A DNA stretch of 64,000 nt, from NCBI GenBank assembly GCA_014773175.1, contig VXCM01003392.1:1-64000 (forward strand). Reading direction: 5' to 3'. The position numbers and the translations under genes are program-made. This document shows positions 1-12,700 of this stretch, one piece after another (position 1 is the stretch's first letter; each line of letters starts with the position of its first letter). The notes under the pieces were generated by a model. That model did no database searches. It was not told the DNA's origin and worked only from the letters and a program-made list of their open reading frames with translations. This DNA comes from Lucifuga dentata. Taxonomy: Eukaryota > Chordata > Actinopteri > Ophidiiformes > Bythitidae.

Positions 1-84
1 GGAAATGATTGTCAGTAACGTAACATGTATGAAAACTGAACATATTAGGCTCAAACATGCAAAATGCCCGGTATGGTCCTTTAA
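1..84. mobile_element. TTAA-type MITE, right terminal repeat only
   Basis: The window opens inside the right terminal inverted repeat (GGAAATGATTGTCAGTAACG ... GGTATGGTCCT) followed by TTAA at 81-84. The rest of this copy is outside the window. Confidence 0.85.
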
Positions 85-990
85 GATTAAGGATGCAAAA
101 GAAAAGCAAAGAAAGGTCCTCGCATGTAGAAGACAAACACGTGTGTATGTGTGTGTGTTCTCATGTAAGTATTTATGTGTGGTGATTGCTCCATTTATAC
201 TTGCAACACCTGGGTACCTGGGTGGCACACACACACACACACACACACGCATAGACACACACAGGCACACACACAGCTGTGTCATTATATTTCACAAAGC
301 CATCTCGCACTCGATTGCCTGTTCTTCTGTAAGTAAACGCCTAATTTCTGCTTCATGGGACTCTCCCACTGAGAATTGCCTGTAGCACATCAAGGACTGG
401 GTTTATATAATGTTAGAGGATGAGTAATGAGGCAGCTTGATTTTTCCGCCGCTCCTCTCTTGTAATGAATAACCGCGTCCTTCCTTCTGCTGGAGTTTGT
501 GCAGTGGAAGCAGCGATTATTTAAAATCGGAGGAGAGCTGCAGGAGCTTCTCCTCCGGCAGCCAAAAAGATGCTGGCTTTGATTCACGACGTGCAAATGT
601 GAGAAGATGTTATTACAGCAAGAGTCTGTGAAAGTGAGTGTGTTCCAAAATGAACACACACAAGCACATACACACACACACGTCCACGGCCAAACACAGG
701 TAACATTAATAAGGCTGAGCTGCCATTATTTCTGTATGACGAAGACGTCTGAATGCCTCATTTGTCTAGAACTTTATTGACCTTCATGATAAATTACGAT
801 GTTTAGCCATTAAATCATCATGCTAACACAGCTTGTAGAAATTAAACGGGACAAATTATACAGATTTACATGTTTTTATTTTCATTTAAGAGTCTATTTT
901 GAAATCTTTTGCAAAGCTTTAATGTGCAAAAAACCCCACTTCTACCATCTCTTATGAGGCGAAAATAGGATGTTTTTAGGTACTGTCTCT

Positions 991-1576
991 TTAAAGGACT
1001 ATACCATCCATTTTGCATGTTTGAGCCTAATATATTCAGTTTTCATACATGTTACGTTACTGACAATCATTTCTCAAAGGATAAAACCGTATTTCAGCTT
1101 TCCTGATATTTTGCAAAATCTCTTAATCTTTCAAAATCAAATATTCAAGTGATACACCCACCTTAAAAATCCATGTTTCTCCTGCTAATAGTTACACAGC
1201 CTTATGAAGTCACGGTCCTTTAAATTTTTCCATAAACACAGGTCTTCTTTTGGGACTATATTCCCCGGTGGAGGCATACATTCACTCCACGCTTTTTATT
1301 GAGCTTAAACACTAAAATTACATAACTTCTAAAAAAACCTGAATACACGTCTTGTTGGTGATGATGGATTACCTATCCCAAGAACGTTTACAGTATCAAC
1401 AAGTTGATTTTAATAGCAGAATGAACTGAAACCAATGGAGGTCTGGAAGGTAGGAAAAACATTTTTAATTCACCGTTCCAGTAGTATGCTTTGGGAAATG
1501 ATGTCAGTAACATTACATGTATGAAAATTGAATATATTAGGCTCAAACATATAAAATGGCCAGTATGGTCCTTTAA
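991..1576 (-). mobile_element. TTAA-type (T2/Kolobok-like) MITE, full copy
   Basis: Complete 586-bp copy with TTAA at both ends and terminal inverted repeats beginning AGGAC(C/T)ATACC, about 85 bp long. The inner part is in reverse orientation relative to the copy at 39612. Its right part (1296-1574 of the repeat) is present again after the N at 1675 because of an assembly overlap. Confidence 0.85.
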
Positions 1577-2054
1577 ATCCTTCAGCTTTTATCTATAATA
1601 ATAATGATGATAATAATAATAATAATAATAATAATAATTATTATTATTATTATTATTATTATTATCATTATTATNTTATTGAGCTTAAACGCTAAAATTA
1701 CATAACTTCTAAAAAAACCTGAATACACGTCTTGTTGGTGATGATGGATTACCTATCCCAAGAATGTTTACAGTATCAACAAGTTGATTTTAATAGCAGA
1801 ATGAACTGAAACCAGTGGAGGTCTGGAAGGTAGGAAAAACATTTTTAATTCACCGTTCCAGTAGTATGCTTTGGGAAATGATGTCAGTAACATTACATGT
1901 ATGAAAATTGAATATATTAGGCTCAAACATATAAAATGGCCAGTATGGTCCTTTAAATCCTTCAGCTTTTATCTATAATAATAATGATGATAATAATAAT
2001 AATAATAATAATAATAATTATTATTATTATTATTATTATTATTATCATTATTAT
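1296..2054. other. unmerged assembly overlap (379 bp x2) around N at 1675
   Basis: 1296-1674 is repeated at 1676-2054 with only a few substitutions (for example AAACACT/AAACGCT, AGAACG/AGAATG, CCAATGG/CCAGTGG). Both copies share private mutations of this MITE copy, so they are probably two haplotypes of one locus. The overlap includes a palindromic (AAT)n(ATT)n tract. Confidence 0.8.
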
Positions 2055-2122
2055 TTATGGTTTGGTAGGAAAATTGATTATATTAGGTTCAAACATGCAA
2101 AAAGACCGGTATGGTCCTTTAA
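2055..2122. mobile_element. TTAA-type MITE, right-end fragment
   Basis: About 68 bp matching the right terminal repeat (ATTAGGTTCAAACATGCAAA ... GGTATGGTCCTTTAA), separated from the previous copy by an (ATT)n tract. Confidence 0.7.
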
Positions 2123-3273
2123 AACTCCTGTCCCAAGCCTGCTCTGTTCTGATTGGTCAGCTGAACCAAATGCTAACTTATTAGCATAATATGTAAAAGC
2201 ACAACTTATCCTCACTGAAAACAGATGAAGTGATCTAGTTTCATTATGTTTAAATTATACATACGCTATTACATAAATTATAGACATTTTTTATTCAGCA
2301 TGGTGAAAATAAGCACCAATGGATCTTATTTCCACGTCCTAACAAGCAACCAGCGAGCTGCTAAATCCCTCGACTGTGTTCGCACGCTGTAACGTCGTAA
2401 ACGAGGGAAAATTATGTAAAGGAGAGAAATCAAAAGAGTGTGGGTGGATGCACACGCCTACGTTAAACATACGTTCGTTATATTAGATTAGGTTGAGACT
2501 ACAAGGAACTTTAATGCTCCCTGTGGGGACACTTAGAGTCATTAAGAGGAAAAAATGTATGAATGAAAATATGCAGAAATGAGTGGGCTCCAGCACAACA
2601 GAATGTGTAAAGTAACAGCAGTGTACTTATACATTATTAAAAAGGAAGAGTTATTAAAAACGTGTCCGTGTGTTGCTGTCCAAGGACGCATAAATGAATC
2701 AGAGAATCAGTGGAAAAAGACTTTTTTTTTTTTTTTTTTNTTTTTTTTTTTTTTTTGTAAAACACAAATGAAGGCTACACTCCCACATACTGTACAAATA
2801 CTGTTTAAAGTACATGTGAGTACTGCATATCATACAAATAAAAGATCTTTATGCGCATACGCTCAGGAGCATTAGCATTAGCTGTTGAAACAGGCAGGTT
2901 TAATGCTGCACCAGAGGAGGAGAGGCTCTGTGACTTATAAAAAATAGAAAATGAAGTTCATTTTATGTTTTATTGCTCTTTATATGATGAGCTAAAGGCT
3001 GTATTTCTACATAAAATGTCTTCAAAGCAGATTTCTTTTGGCTGAATGATTATCAAAGGCTGGATTTATGTTTTAGGCTGTTTTGTTGCAGATTTCTGAG
3101 GGAGAGAAGACAAAGTTGTCTGTTTAAGTTGTAAAATGTATTAGGCTGATTCTCCTGATGTTTTCACTACATGTTTTAGACATTTTCCTTTGTTTCGCCG
3201 CTGCTACGATGTATTTAGTGTCTTATAAGTCCATCTGGCACGACACAAATAAATATAAAAATCATCCCGGTAC

Positions 3274-3418
3274 CTGAAGTTCTGCAGCCATAGATTTCGA
3301 AGCGCATGCAGATGCCTTGCTCCCAGGTCATGGGGCGGATGCGGATGTAGCGGGTCAGAGTCTGTTTGGGGAGGAAGTCGCGGACCTCGTCTGTCGGGTT
3401 GTGATTTCCCTGAAAGAT
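3274..3418 (-). CDS. nrp1: nrp1 exon 8: end of F5/8C b1
   Basis: Encodes IFQGNHNPTDEVRDF, then TRYIRIRPMTWEQGICMRFE and IYGC, the typical C-terminal strand and closing cysteine of a discoidin domain. The acceptor is CTATCCGTCAG and the donor TTCAG|GTACCG, phase 0 in and 1 out. It is the last coding exon in the window; no b2 exon can be read between 1 and 3273. Confidence 0.95.
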
Positions 3419-3673
3419 CTGACGGATAGAGAAAAAAAAGACATTACTGCTTCTGTTCATTCATTAATGCTGGTTTATGCTTAACGTGGATGTGGAGCCG
3501 TCAGTGGGCGCGTGGAAATGTGACGGAATTGTAGCTGAAACGGTCGCTGGCTCTACGCTCAATTTTTTTTTTTTTAAACAACGTGGATGGTGTTTGTGTG
3601 ATGTAAATACGCCTTTATCAATGACTGGCCACATTGAAGAGGTGGGGAGGAAAGCAAAGTGTGTGTAGAGAAA

Positions 3674-3711
<38 letters not shown>

Positions 3712-6700
3712 ACAAATAACAGTGGGCGACTTTCTGTCTTGCNTTTTTTTTTTTGACTGTTTGTGTTTTTTTGTTTTTTTTGTGGTCGACTGAACTGGAC
3801 GAACCGGAAACTACGCCTGTTTCTGTGGTTTGTTTTCGTTTTTGGGGGCATTTAAGAGCATTTTTGTCCAACAGCGCCACCATAAGCCCTGAAGTTGAAG
3901 TACACTACGTCTTCTAAAGACTTTGTGAAAGCCATATTTACTGGGTTTTCTGCTGTCCTTAAATCAACCATAAACCATAGACAGACTGACTGGTAAAAAA
4001 AGGTTAGATTGTGGACCTTCCCCATCCCCATTAATTAAAATTCATCATTACTTATTAGTTAGATGGATATGTAGTTATGAGGTGAATAATTCATCGTTGA
4101 CCACCTACTTTCTGCTTCGAGCCCTCCTTCACGGTGACCCAGTCCTCTCCGTTAGAGCTCAGGTCCACTTTGTATGAGCGAACAAAGTAATGCTTTTTGG
4201 TCTCTCTTGAAATCGCTCCCTGGGTCCCGATGGCTGTGACAAACCGAAGAAACCCCAAGTCCACCTGGAGACACAGAGAAGACCAGGACAGGTGAATAAC
4301 ACCATCCAGAAAGGTTGAATATTAGCATTGTCGGCTAAATCTCTGGTGAAAATGTCTGATGAGCAAAATAAATGAGAGGGTAACTTTTGAGCAAGGAAGT
4401 AGAATTTTGAGGATATAGGTCTCGATTAAAGGACCATACCGGCGATCCTGCATGTTTGAACCCAATATATACAACCTACATACATGTTACGTTACTGCCA
4501 TCCAATTTCCAAAACATAAAACTGTATTTTTGTTTTCCTGTTATTTTTTCCAAACCCCTTATCCTTCAAAAACAAATGTTCAGGTGATGCAAACACCATA
4601 AAATTCAAGGTTTCACCAACATTTATGCACAGTTGCAGAAGGTAAAATCCTTTTTGTTGCTCCGTAAAAGCTATACTATTTAGACTAGATTTCCTGGTGG
4701 AGAAATATATGTCTTCCATGTGGCTCCATGTTGGATCATTTAAATAAAGTTACTTTAATAAAAAAAAAATCCCTAATAGATGTGTTGTTTCATTGTGATG
4801 GATTATGTATTTCAAGCACGTTTCTAGTCTCTACAAGTTGATTTTATTTATTTTTATTCTTTATTTTAATTCAGCTTTATACATTATAATTTGAACAAAA
4901 ATCAGAACATGGTTTTGTTTTTAAAGGAGGAAAAAAAGGGAAAAAAAAAACAAAAGTTACAAAAATAGGCATATATACATGCATTCATACCCATATATAT
5001 ATATACTTCTACAGTCACATACATATAAAAGAGAATTTAAACAAAAGAAGGGCATTTTGGGAAGATATACACTTTCCATTTCTGCCATATTTCCTCGAAT
5101 TTATTTACTTGAAGCATCAGGGAGAAAGTGATTCTTTCCTACAAGTTGATTTTAAAAGCAAACTGCAATGAACTGAAGCCAGAAGGTAGGAAAAACAATC
5201 TAAAATTTACCGCTAATGTAGTATATATTGGGAAATGGTTGTCAGTAATGTGTATGCGGATTGTACATATTGGGCTCAAACGTGCAGGATCGCCGGTATG
5301 GTCCTTTAAAGCAGAACCTGCAGCTTCAAAGTTTGTAACTGTGTTAAAAAGAAAAACAAAGTCTTAGAAAACCAAGTTATCATCCTACAAACACACAAAA
5401 AAAGCATGTTAGATGAGGTATTTGAAGCAGGTGGGGAAACACGGCTCAGATCTCATTAATTATACCGTCAAATGTCTGTAAGTAGACTAAAAAAAAAAAA
5501 AATCAGAGCAGCACACTGGAGAGATGGGCTCTGTCTGCCATTTAGCAAAGAACTTTACAGGAACGTTATGCAATATAGTCCACTTGTAAACTGCTGACAA
5601 GTGTTGTAAGTATTAAGTACCTTCCTCAATCATTTTCTCCACTTAAAGCTGGCGAGATGAAGTGCTGACAGCTGAAACAGCTTTAAAAAGCCTCTTGGAC
5701 GTTTTTTTTTTTGTTTCTGTTGTGGCTTCTGTGAGTTTTCCTGATTTAAAGTCTATTTAATGGAGATGGAAAGGTGTAGTTACACTGTAAATTCTGTTCA
5801 TAAACATTGCCTAACACCAGCAGTGAGCTGACAAATTATACACGCGGGTTCTCAGCCTCACTTTTATGTCGCTTTATTCTCCAAGCAACACCCTAATTAT
5901 AATTATTTTTATTTATCTACCTCATCTAGTTGTTTTTTTCTGTCAAATCCTCCCATTGTAAATAATTAATCTGTAAATTTAATCTGTAAAAATCAGGATG
6001 ATGAATAAAGCGAGGAATGTCCTGAAAGACAGCTTCCATCCTCTATTCAATCAGTTCGAAGTCTTGAAATCTGGGCGGCGCTACTGGCAGCCAAAAAGGA
6101 TTTTAAGAGATCTTTTACTCCGACTGCCATAAATATTCTTAACTCTGCAAAATGACCACTTATACCTGCTCCGTTGTTCGGTACTTATAATTTTCTCTTT
6201 CTTCTGTCGTATGGATTTTATGCATGTATGAAGTGTGTCTGCTCTGATTCTTAACAGTGTGAAGACAAATTTCCACCTATGGTGAACAGTAAAGCTAAGC
6301 TAAGCTAAGCTAAGCTAAGCTAAGCTAAGGTATCCTGTTCGATTCGATTCTATAAATATATAGTTGAATTTTATCTTCTAGTTTTTTTTTTTACACTCTA
6401 TTTATTTAGCTTCTATATATACAGTATATATACCTATTTTATTGTTATTTATATTTTCTTTAAACTGCTATTTTTTCAACACTTTGTATTTTTTTGTGCA
6501 GCTGTTCTTGCTGCTGTGAAACTTTAATTTCCCTTCGTGGGATCAACAAAGTTTATCTTATATTATCTTATGTCTTTGGTGCTTCCCTTCGCTCATACAT
6601 ACAGTACATGTTGTATGTATGTACAGTATGTGCACCATATTTCCACATTATCTATTAAACAATGTTTTCCTTGGATAATAATAACAATAATAATAATAAT

Positions 6701-9700
6701 AATAATAACTTTATTTATATAGCACTTTTCAAAACACTTACAGAATGCTTAATATAGCTGAGTTTAACACACAATCAAATGACAGTTTAAAACAGACCAA
6801 AAAATAATAAAAAAAATGATAAAAGAAAATAAATACTAAGAACAGGTAATACATATAGGGGAAGAATGATATGATCAAAATAAGTCTTCAGACAGGTCTC
6901 AGAGTGAGCCAGTCTGAGTCCTCCAGCAGGAAATTCCACAATTCAGGGGCCGAATAGCAAAAATCAGTCGCTTTGGTGAAAGGAAAGATTTGGGAATGGC
7001 TGGAAGCTTCCTGCCAGAGGAATGACAGCGATCAGGCTGGTCACGTGGGTGGCGTGTGACTTCATTCAGGCCGGCTGAGTCATGAATGGATTCCGGTTTG
7101 TGACTCAGGGCGCTGATCCACAAGATACGGGGTGTGAATGACATCAAACTGAATCAGAACAAACCAGACTGTGTGTGTGTGTGTGTGTGTGTGTGAGAAC
7201 CAGGACTATAGGACTCTTTTACAGTTGTCCACCTGCATTACTAATGATGACTGTGTGTGTAACCCCTCAGGTTAGGAGGTTGTGTTAGACCAACACCAGA
7301 TAGTGTGAGAGTGGTTGAGAGCAAATAATCGCTAAATATATCACACGCGTGCAGAAAAAGAAGGATGCAGTGTGGCTGTAGGTCAAATAAACATCTCGTC
7401 TATAATCTCTACTCCAAAAGATCGCAGCACGAGAAGAGTCGGCTTTGTTAAAGGAGGCATTCTATAGATTTTCATCATTTTCATTTAGGAGTCTATTTTA
7501 AAGGACCATACCACCCATTTTGCATGTTTGAGCCTAATATATTCAATTATCATACATGTAACGTTACTGACAATCATTTCCCAAAGCATACTACTGGAAC
7601 GGTGAATTAAAAATGTTTTTCCTACCTTCCAGACCTCCATTGGTTTCAGTTCATTCTGCTATTAAAATCAACTTGTTGATACTTGAAACGTTCTTGGGAT
7701 AGGTAATCCATCATCACCAACAAGACGTGTATTCAGGTTTTTTTTTAGAAGTTATGTAATTTTAGCATTTAAGCTCAATAAAAAGCGTGGAGTGAATGTA
7801 TGCCTCCACCGGGGAATATAGTCCCAAAAGAAGACCTGTGTTTGTGGAAAAATTTAAAGGACTGTGACTTCATAAGGCTGTGTAACTATTAGCAGGAGAA
7901 ACATGGATTTTTAAGGTGAGTGTATCACTTGAATATTTGATTTTGAAAGATTAATAGATTTTGCAAAATATCAGGAAAGCTGAAATACAGTTTTATCCTT
8001 TGGGAAGTGATTGTCAGTAACGTAACATGTATGAAAATTACATATATTAGGCTCAAACATGCAAAATGGCCGGTATGGTCCTTTAAAGCTTTTGTGCAAA
8101 TAAAAATTGTTAAACAGGACATTTCTCATTTTATACTCAAATACCTCAGTCATAAACAGGAAGCAGGAAAGGAGTTTTATCTTAGCTACACTGTTAGCTC
8201 ACAGATTCCAAAATCCTTGAACTGTTATTTTATTTTATTTTTTTTACTTTTTACTAACAAATATGAACTTTTAGATTGTTAAAAAAGAAAAAGTTTTTTT
8301 TTTTTTTTTTTTTGTTGGCTACTAAAGCACGACAAGAAAACTGATTTAGTCGTCACAACTTAAAATAATCTAATATTTGGCCGGAGGCTGGTGATTTCCC
8401 AATTTGATTATCAGGCTAGACTGACTAAACTTATTGTCTTGAGTCTGATTGAGGTTAAATATCCTGTGTAGTAAACAAACTCTCTGACACGGAGCGATAT
8501 CTCAGGCTGCTACGCTCTCAAAACATCCCAAAATAGACATTCCACCCAGTATCCATCTTTAAATTTGATTTAAACTGCCTTTCCTGTTTAAAACCAGCAA
8601 AAGGAAGGAAAGAACATCACATGTTTTATGAATTCTTGTTACTAAAAAAACGTGAATATCTTTATTTCATTTAAGATGTTTCACTCGTTTCTTAAAGTTT
8701 AGCAGCCAGTGAAGCATGAGAAATTACTTTTCCCACTTTTCTTCTGAAATTATGATCTGAGGGCTAAATAAGAGATAAAAACGACTCATTCCGTTTTATC
8801 TCGCTGCAGCGATGCAGCATTCAGAAACAAGGCTGTTCAAAGCGTTTAAGAAAATATGATTAAAGAGATAGAAATCATCAAAGGGAGCAACGGCAATAAC
8901 AGAAATCCTTACAGTGGTCTTTTTAAATCTGCTCTCCACAAATACCAAAACTTATCTAAAATTAAGTGTATTTCATCATGACAGAATGTAACTCTGCAGA
9001 AAGCGAAATCATGCTTTTACAATTTTAATGCATGAAATGGAGTTCATTTTCACAGCTATACGTTTCACAAGCGGCAATGACTTCCATTTCATACCACAAA
9101 TTTTTTTTATTTTTTGAGATGGGAAAACGGTTTATCTGTCATGTACCAAAATACATTCAGCGCTTCAGTACACGGGATGCCTGTAATAAAATGGTGTGTA
9201 ATTATATTACCATAGCGATAGTGATAGATTCATGGGAAGGCACCAGAGGCTGTTATTTAGCCTCTCCCACTGTTGCTTTTTCAGGAAAACGGACAGAAAA
9301 TAGCTCGCCGTGGGTTTGTGTGGGCTGTGACTGACAGAAAGACCCCTGGGAAACGCTGTTCTGTGGGACTGTTCATCAACGTTCCCAGCTGCTTTCGGAT
9401 CTACCTCCACTCTCCAGAGGATGAATCCGTCGCACATCCTCCGAAACACGCGAGGACGCTGCACATAACGTAAAGTTTCATGTGAAGTCAGATTAGACGC
9501 TTGAATTGTTTATTACAGCCTGAAGAGCTGGTTTCAAAAGGATTCCAAAGGTAAACACCATTTATAAAAAAAGTGACAGGACCAACAAAATGATTAATGC
9601 TACCAAAATAAAATGAGATAAAATAAGTTTTTGATGATGGACCGTAAGTTTCTGACCCATTTTGTTTATGTCTTTTTTATTCATATCTGGCTGGACTACA

Positions 9701-12700
9701 TCAAGATATTCCCAATAACAAAAAATAAATAAATAAATAAATAAATAAATGAGTTTGACAGCAGCAAATGCTTCAGCAATCTAAAGCATCAGTGATAAAT
9801 GTCTGGTTTCTGTGTCAGTTCTTCAGAATAAAAGCACAACGGATGATTTTATTTTATTTTTTAGAGCTGACTTTTGTCTCTGAAGTTGAGGAATCATACA
9901 GGGACAAAATATACAACAGGCACACAGACCAATTTCTCTATCCTCAGTCACCACGATACATCAAAACGCAATAACCGCCAGCAGACAGGGCCGTCTCTCA
10001 GCAAGGAGGCGGGATATTCTAGGAAGAAAGGCAGGTTAAAGGTAAAGATGGTTCACCATAAACAGAAACAGATCAAGGAATAAATCCTGGAATACAGAAT
10101 ATCACTGAACGATGATATTTAAGAGAGTCGGTGTCCAACAGCGGATTTTCTTCTTCACTTCTTAATGTTGAAATGTTAAAGTTATACCAATTATTACTTC
10201 CTGTCTGTCTGTCTCTCTGTCTGCAGGATGTCTCCAAAAGAAACTTTGATGAAATTTTATAGATAAGTGATCAAAAAATATTAAAGAAGAGTTGATTAGA
10301 CTTTCAGGCAGATCTAGACTGGGATCAGGATGCAAGAGTTTTTTTTTTTTAACTTTCGAACANCTTTCAGGCAGATCTAGACTGGGATCAGGATGCAAGA
10401 GTTTTTTTTTTTTAACTTTCGAACACGGAAAGAAAGGGTATTTATTGACATCTTTTGCCTATTTTTTGAAAACTAAGACATCAGTCTTAAAGAAAAACGT
10501 TTAGGCATGTGCATCCTCTGACACAAAATGCAAATAATTCCAGATATGAAAGGACCATACCACCCATTTTGCATGTTTGAACTTAATATATTCAATTTTT
10601 ATACATGTAACATTACTTACAGTCACTGGAATGGTGAATTAAAAATGTTTTTCCTACCTTCCAGACCTCCATTGGTTTCAGTTCATTCTGCTATTAAAAT
10701 CAACTTGTTGATACTTGAAACGTTCTTGGGATAGGTAATCCATCATCACCAACAAGACGTGTATTCAGGTTTTTTTAAAAGTTATGTAATTTTAGTGTTT
10801 AAGCTCAATAAAAAGCGTGGAGTGAATGTATGCCTCCACCGGGGAATATAGTCCCAAAAGAAGACCTGCGTTTATGGAAAAATTTAAAGGACCGTGACTT
10901 CATAAGGCTGTGTAACTATTAGCAGGAGAAACATGGATTTTTAAGGTGGGTGTATCACTTGAATATTTGATTTTGAAAGATTAAGAGATTTTGCAAAATA
11001 TCAGGAAAGCTGAAATACGGTTTTATCCTTTGGGAAATGATTGTCAGTAAAATAACATGCATGAAAATTTAATATATTTTAAAATATTTAAAATGCAAAA
11101 TGGACGGTATGGACCTTTAATCTGGATCTGGTGGATTAAAATTAAAATTCAAGACGGGGGTCACAGAGCAAACACATGTTGTTAAGCATCCATGTAGCTA
11201 AGATGAAGCTGATTCAACAGATCCAGAAGAAGAAGAAGGTGTGTCTGCAATGAATTTGCATGATAAATCTTTCTTTTTTTTAATACATCCGATTTTTAGG
11301 TATTAAAAGTTTGGCTTTATATTGGCACACAAAGCAAAATCGGAGGGCTTTCGGCTCTCTGAAGCACCCTCAACTTAAAAAGAAAAGAACTTCTAACATT
11401 TTGATAAGTGCTGATGAAATCCTGGGAAAATCTGGCTAAAAAAAAAAAAAAAAAANAAAAAAAAAAAAAAAAAGAAAGTTCCTTCCAAAACTCCACGCAA
11501 GATGCATTTAAACAAAGGGACGGCAGTGCAGAGGCATATAATTGAACATATTTCACAGCAATATTGACCTATGGAACTTTAGGTGCGAAACTAACACTCA
11601 TCCTGGAATAGAAATACAACAGATGTACAGAGCTGCAAACAGATTTTGCCCAAAACAGTGAGTGTCTAAAGTTTGAATAAAATAAGATTACTGATTCCCA
11701 TGTTGCCTGTAGCTGCAGTTATGAAACAATTTCTGCAGTAGCTCGCAAAATCTTCTTTCACTACTCTTCTTCTATCAAATAAATGAGACTAAACGCTCCT
11801 CCATCTTCTAATTACTCAGCACTTGGCAATCCTCAAATTTGTGCCACAGAAAATAAGTTGCACTCAGAGCTTTTTAATGAAGGAAACAATGCAGGAAGGG
11901 GATTCATATTTAGTTGAAGTGCAGCTAAATGAAATTGAACAAAACGCATTGCTACTTCCTGCCAAAAAACAGGATATTGCTTTAACAGTGAGAGGAAAAA
12001 GAATCACAATCAGCGAGAAGCTTCGCTCGCTCTATTCTCATGTGAGGTTTTAGTGTTTTCTTAAGAAAGTGCCGCACTCTGGAGACGCAGCAGACATGCC
12101 GAGAAGAAAGGCCACATTTATTAGCTTTCTTTACAATAAAAACAACATCATGCTGTGACGCTCACAAAAAACAAAGCTCCAGAACCACAAAGACCTATCT
12201 GTTCTTGCTTGGATTGAATCTTTTGAGACTTTTATAACCGAATAAAAACTGTTAAAATCCATTGCAGATATTTAAAAACACTTCGCCGTCGACGTGAAAC
12301 AAGGAAATTATTTTATTCATTTCTGAAATGCTTCATTTTCAGACTCAAGTTTTTTCAGCAAAAAAAAGAGCAACACGCTAATTAGACCGACTGTTGGGTT
12401 TTGGTGATTTTTCTATGCTGAATGGTATAACGAAGGAAATTAGAGTTATGATTAATACACTACAAAGACACTTCACTTCTTTCATCTCCACGTCTAAATG
12501 AAAATTAAGAGACCGTCAGACGTGAGTAGGAGGAATGGCGTCTGATTTGTGTCGAGGTTTCTCACAGTTATTGACGTATCCGGGCTTTGGAAGTTCGCTG
12601 CGGCATTCCTGTGAGATCCTTTAACAGTCTCTGGAGGATCTTTTGTTTTTCGGTTTCCCCGCCTCGGCTCCAACAACACGCTCCGCTCACACAAGGCCCT

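Larger units (their letters stand above)
1..3273 (-). other. nrp1: nrp1 intron 8 (partial)
   Basis: Sequence 3' of exon 8 on the coding strand. It holds MITE pieces at 1-84, 991-1576 and 2055-2122, a CA tract at 225-248 and a poly-T with N at 2740. A stretch at 85-990 and one at 2123-3273 show no exon or recognisable element. About 870-950 resembles 56180-56280. Confidence 0.8.

Noticed and set aside
10162..10504. Tandem peptide repeats on both strands
   Set aside because: Caused by the unmerged 62-bp overlap around the N at 10363.
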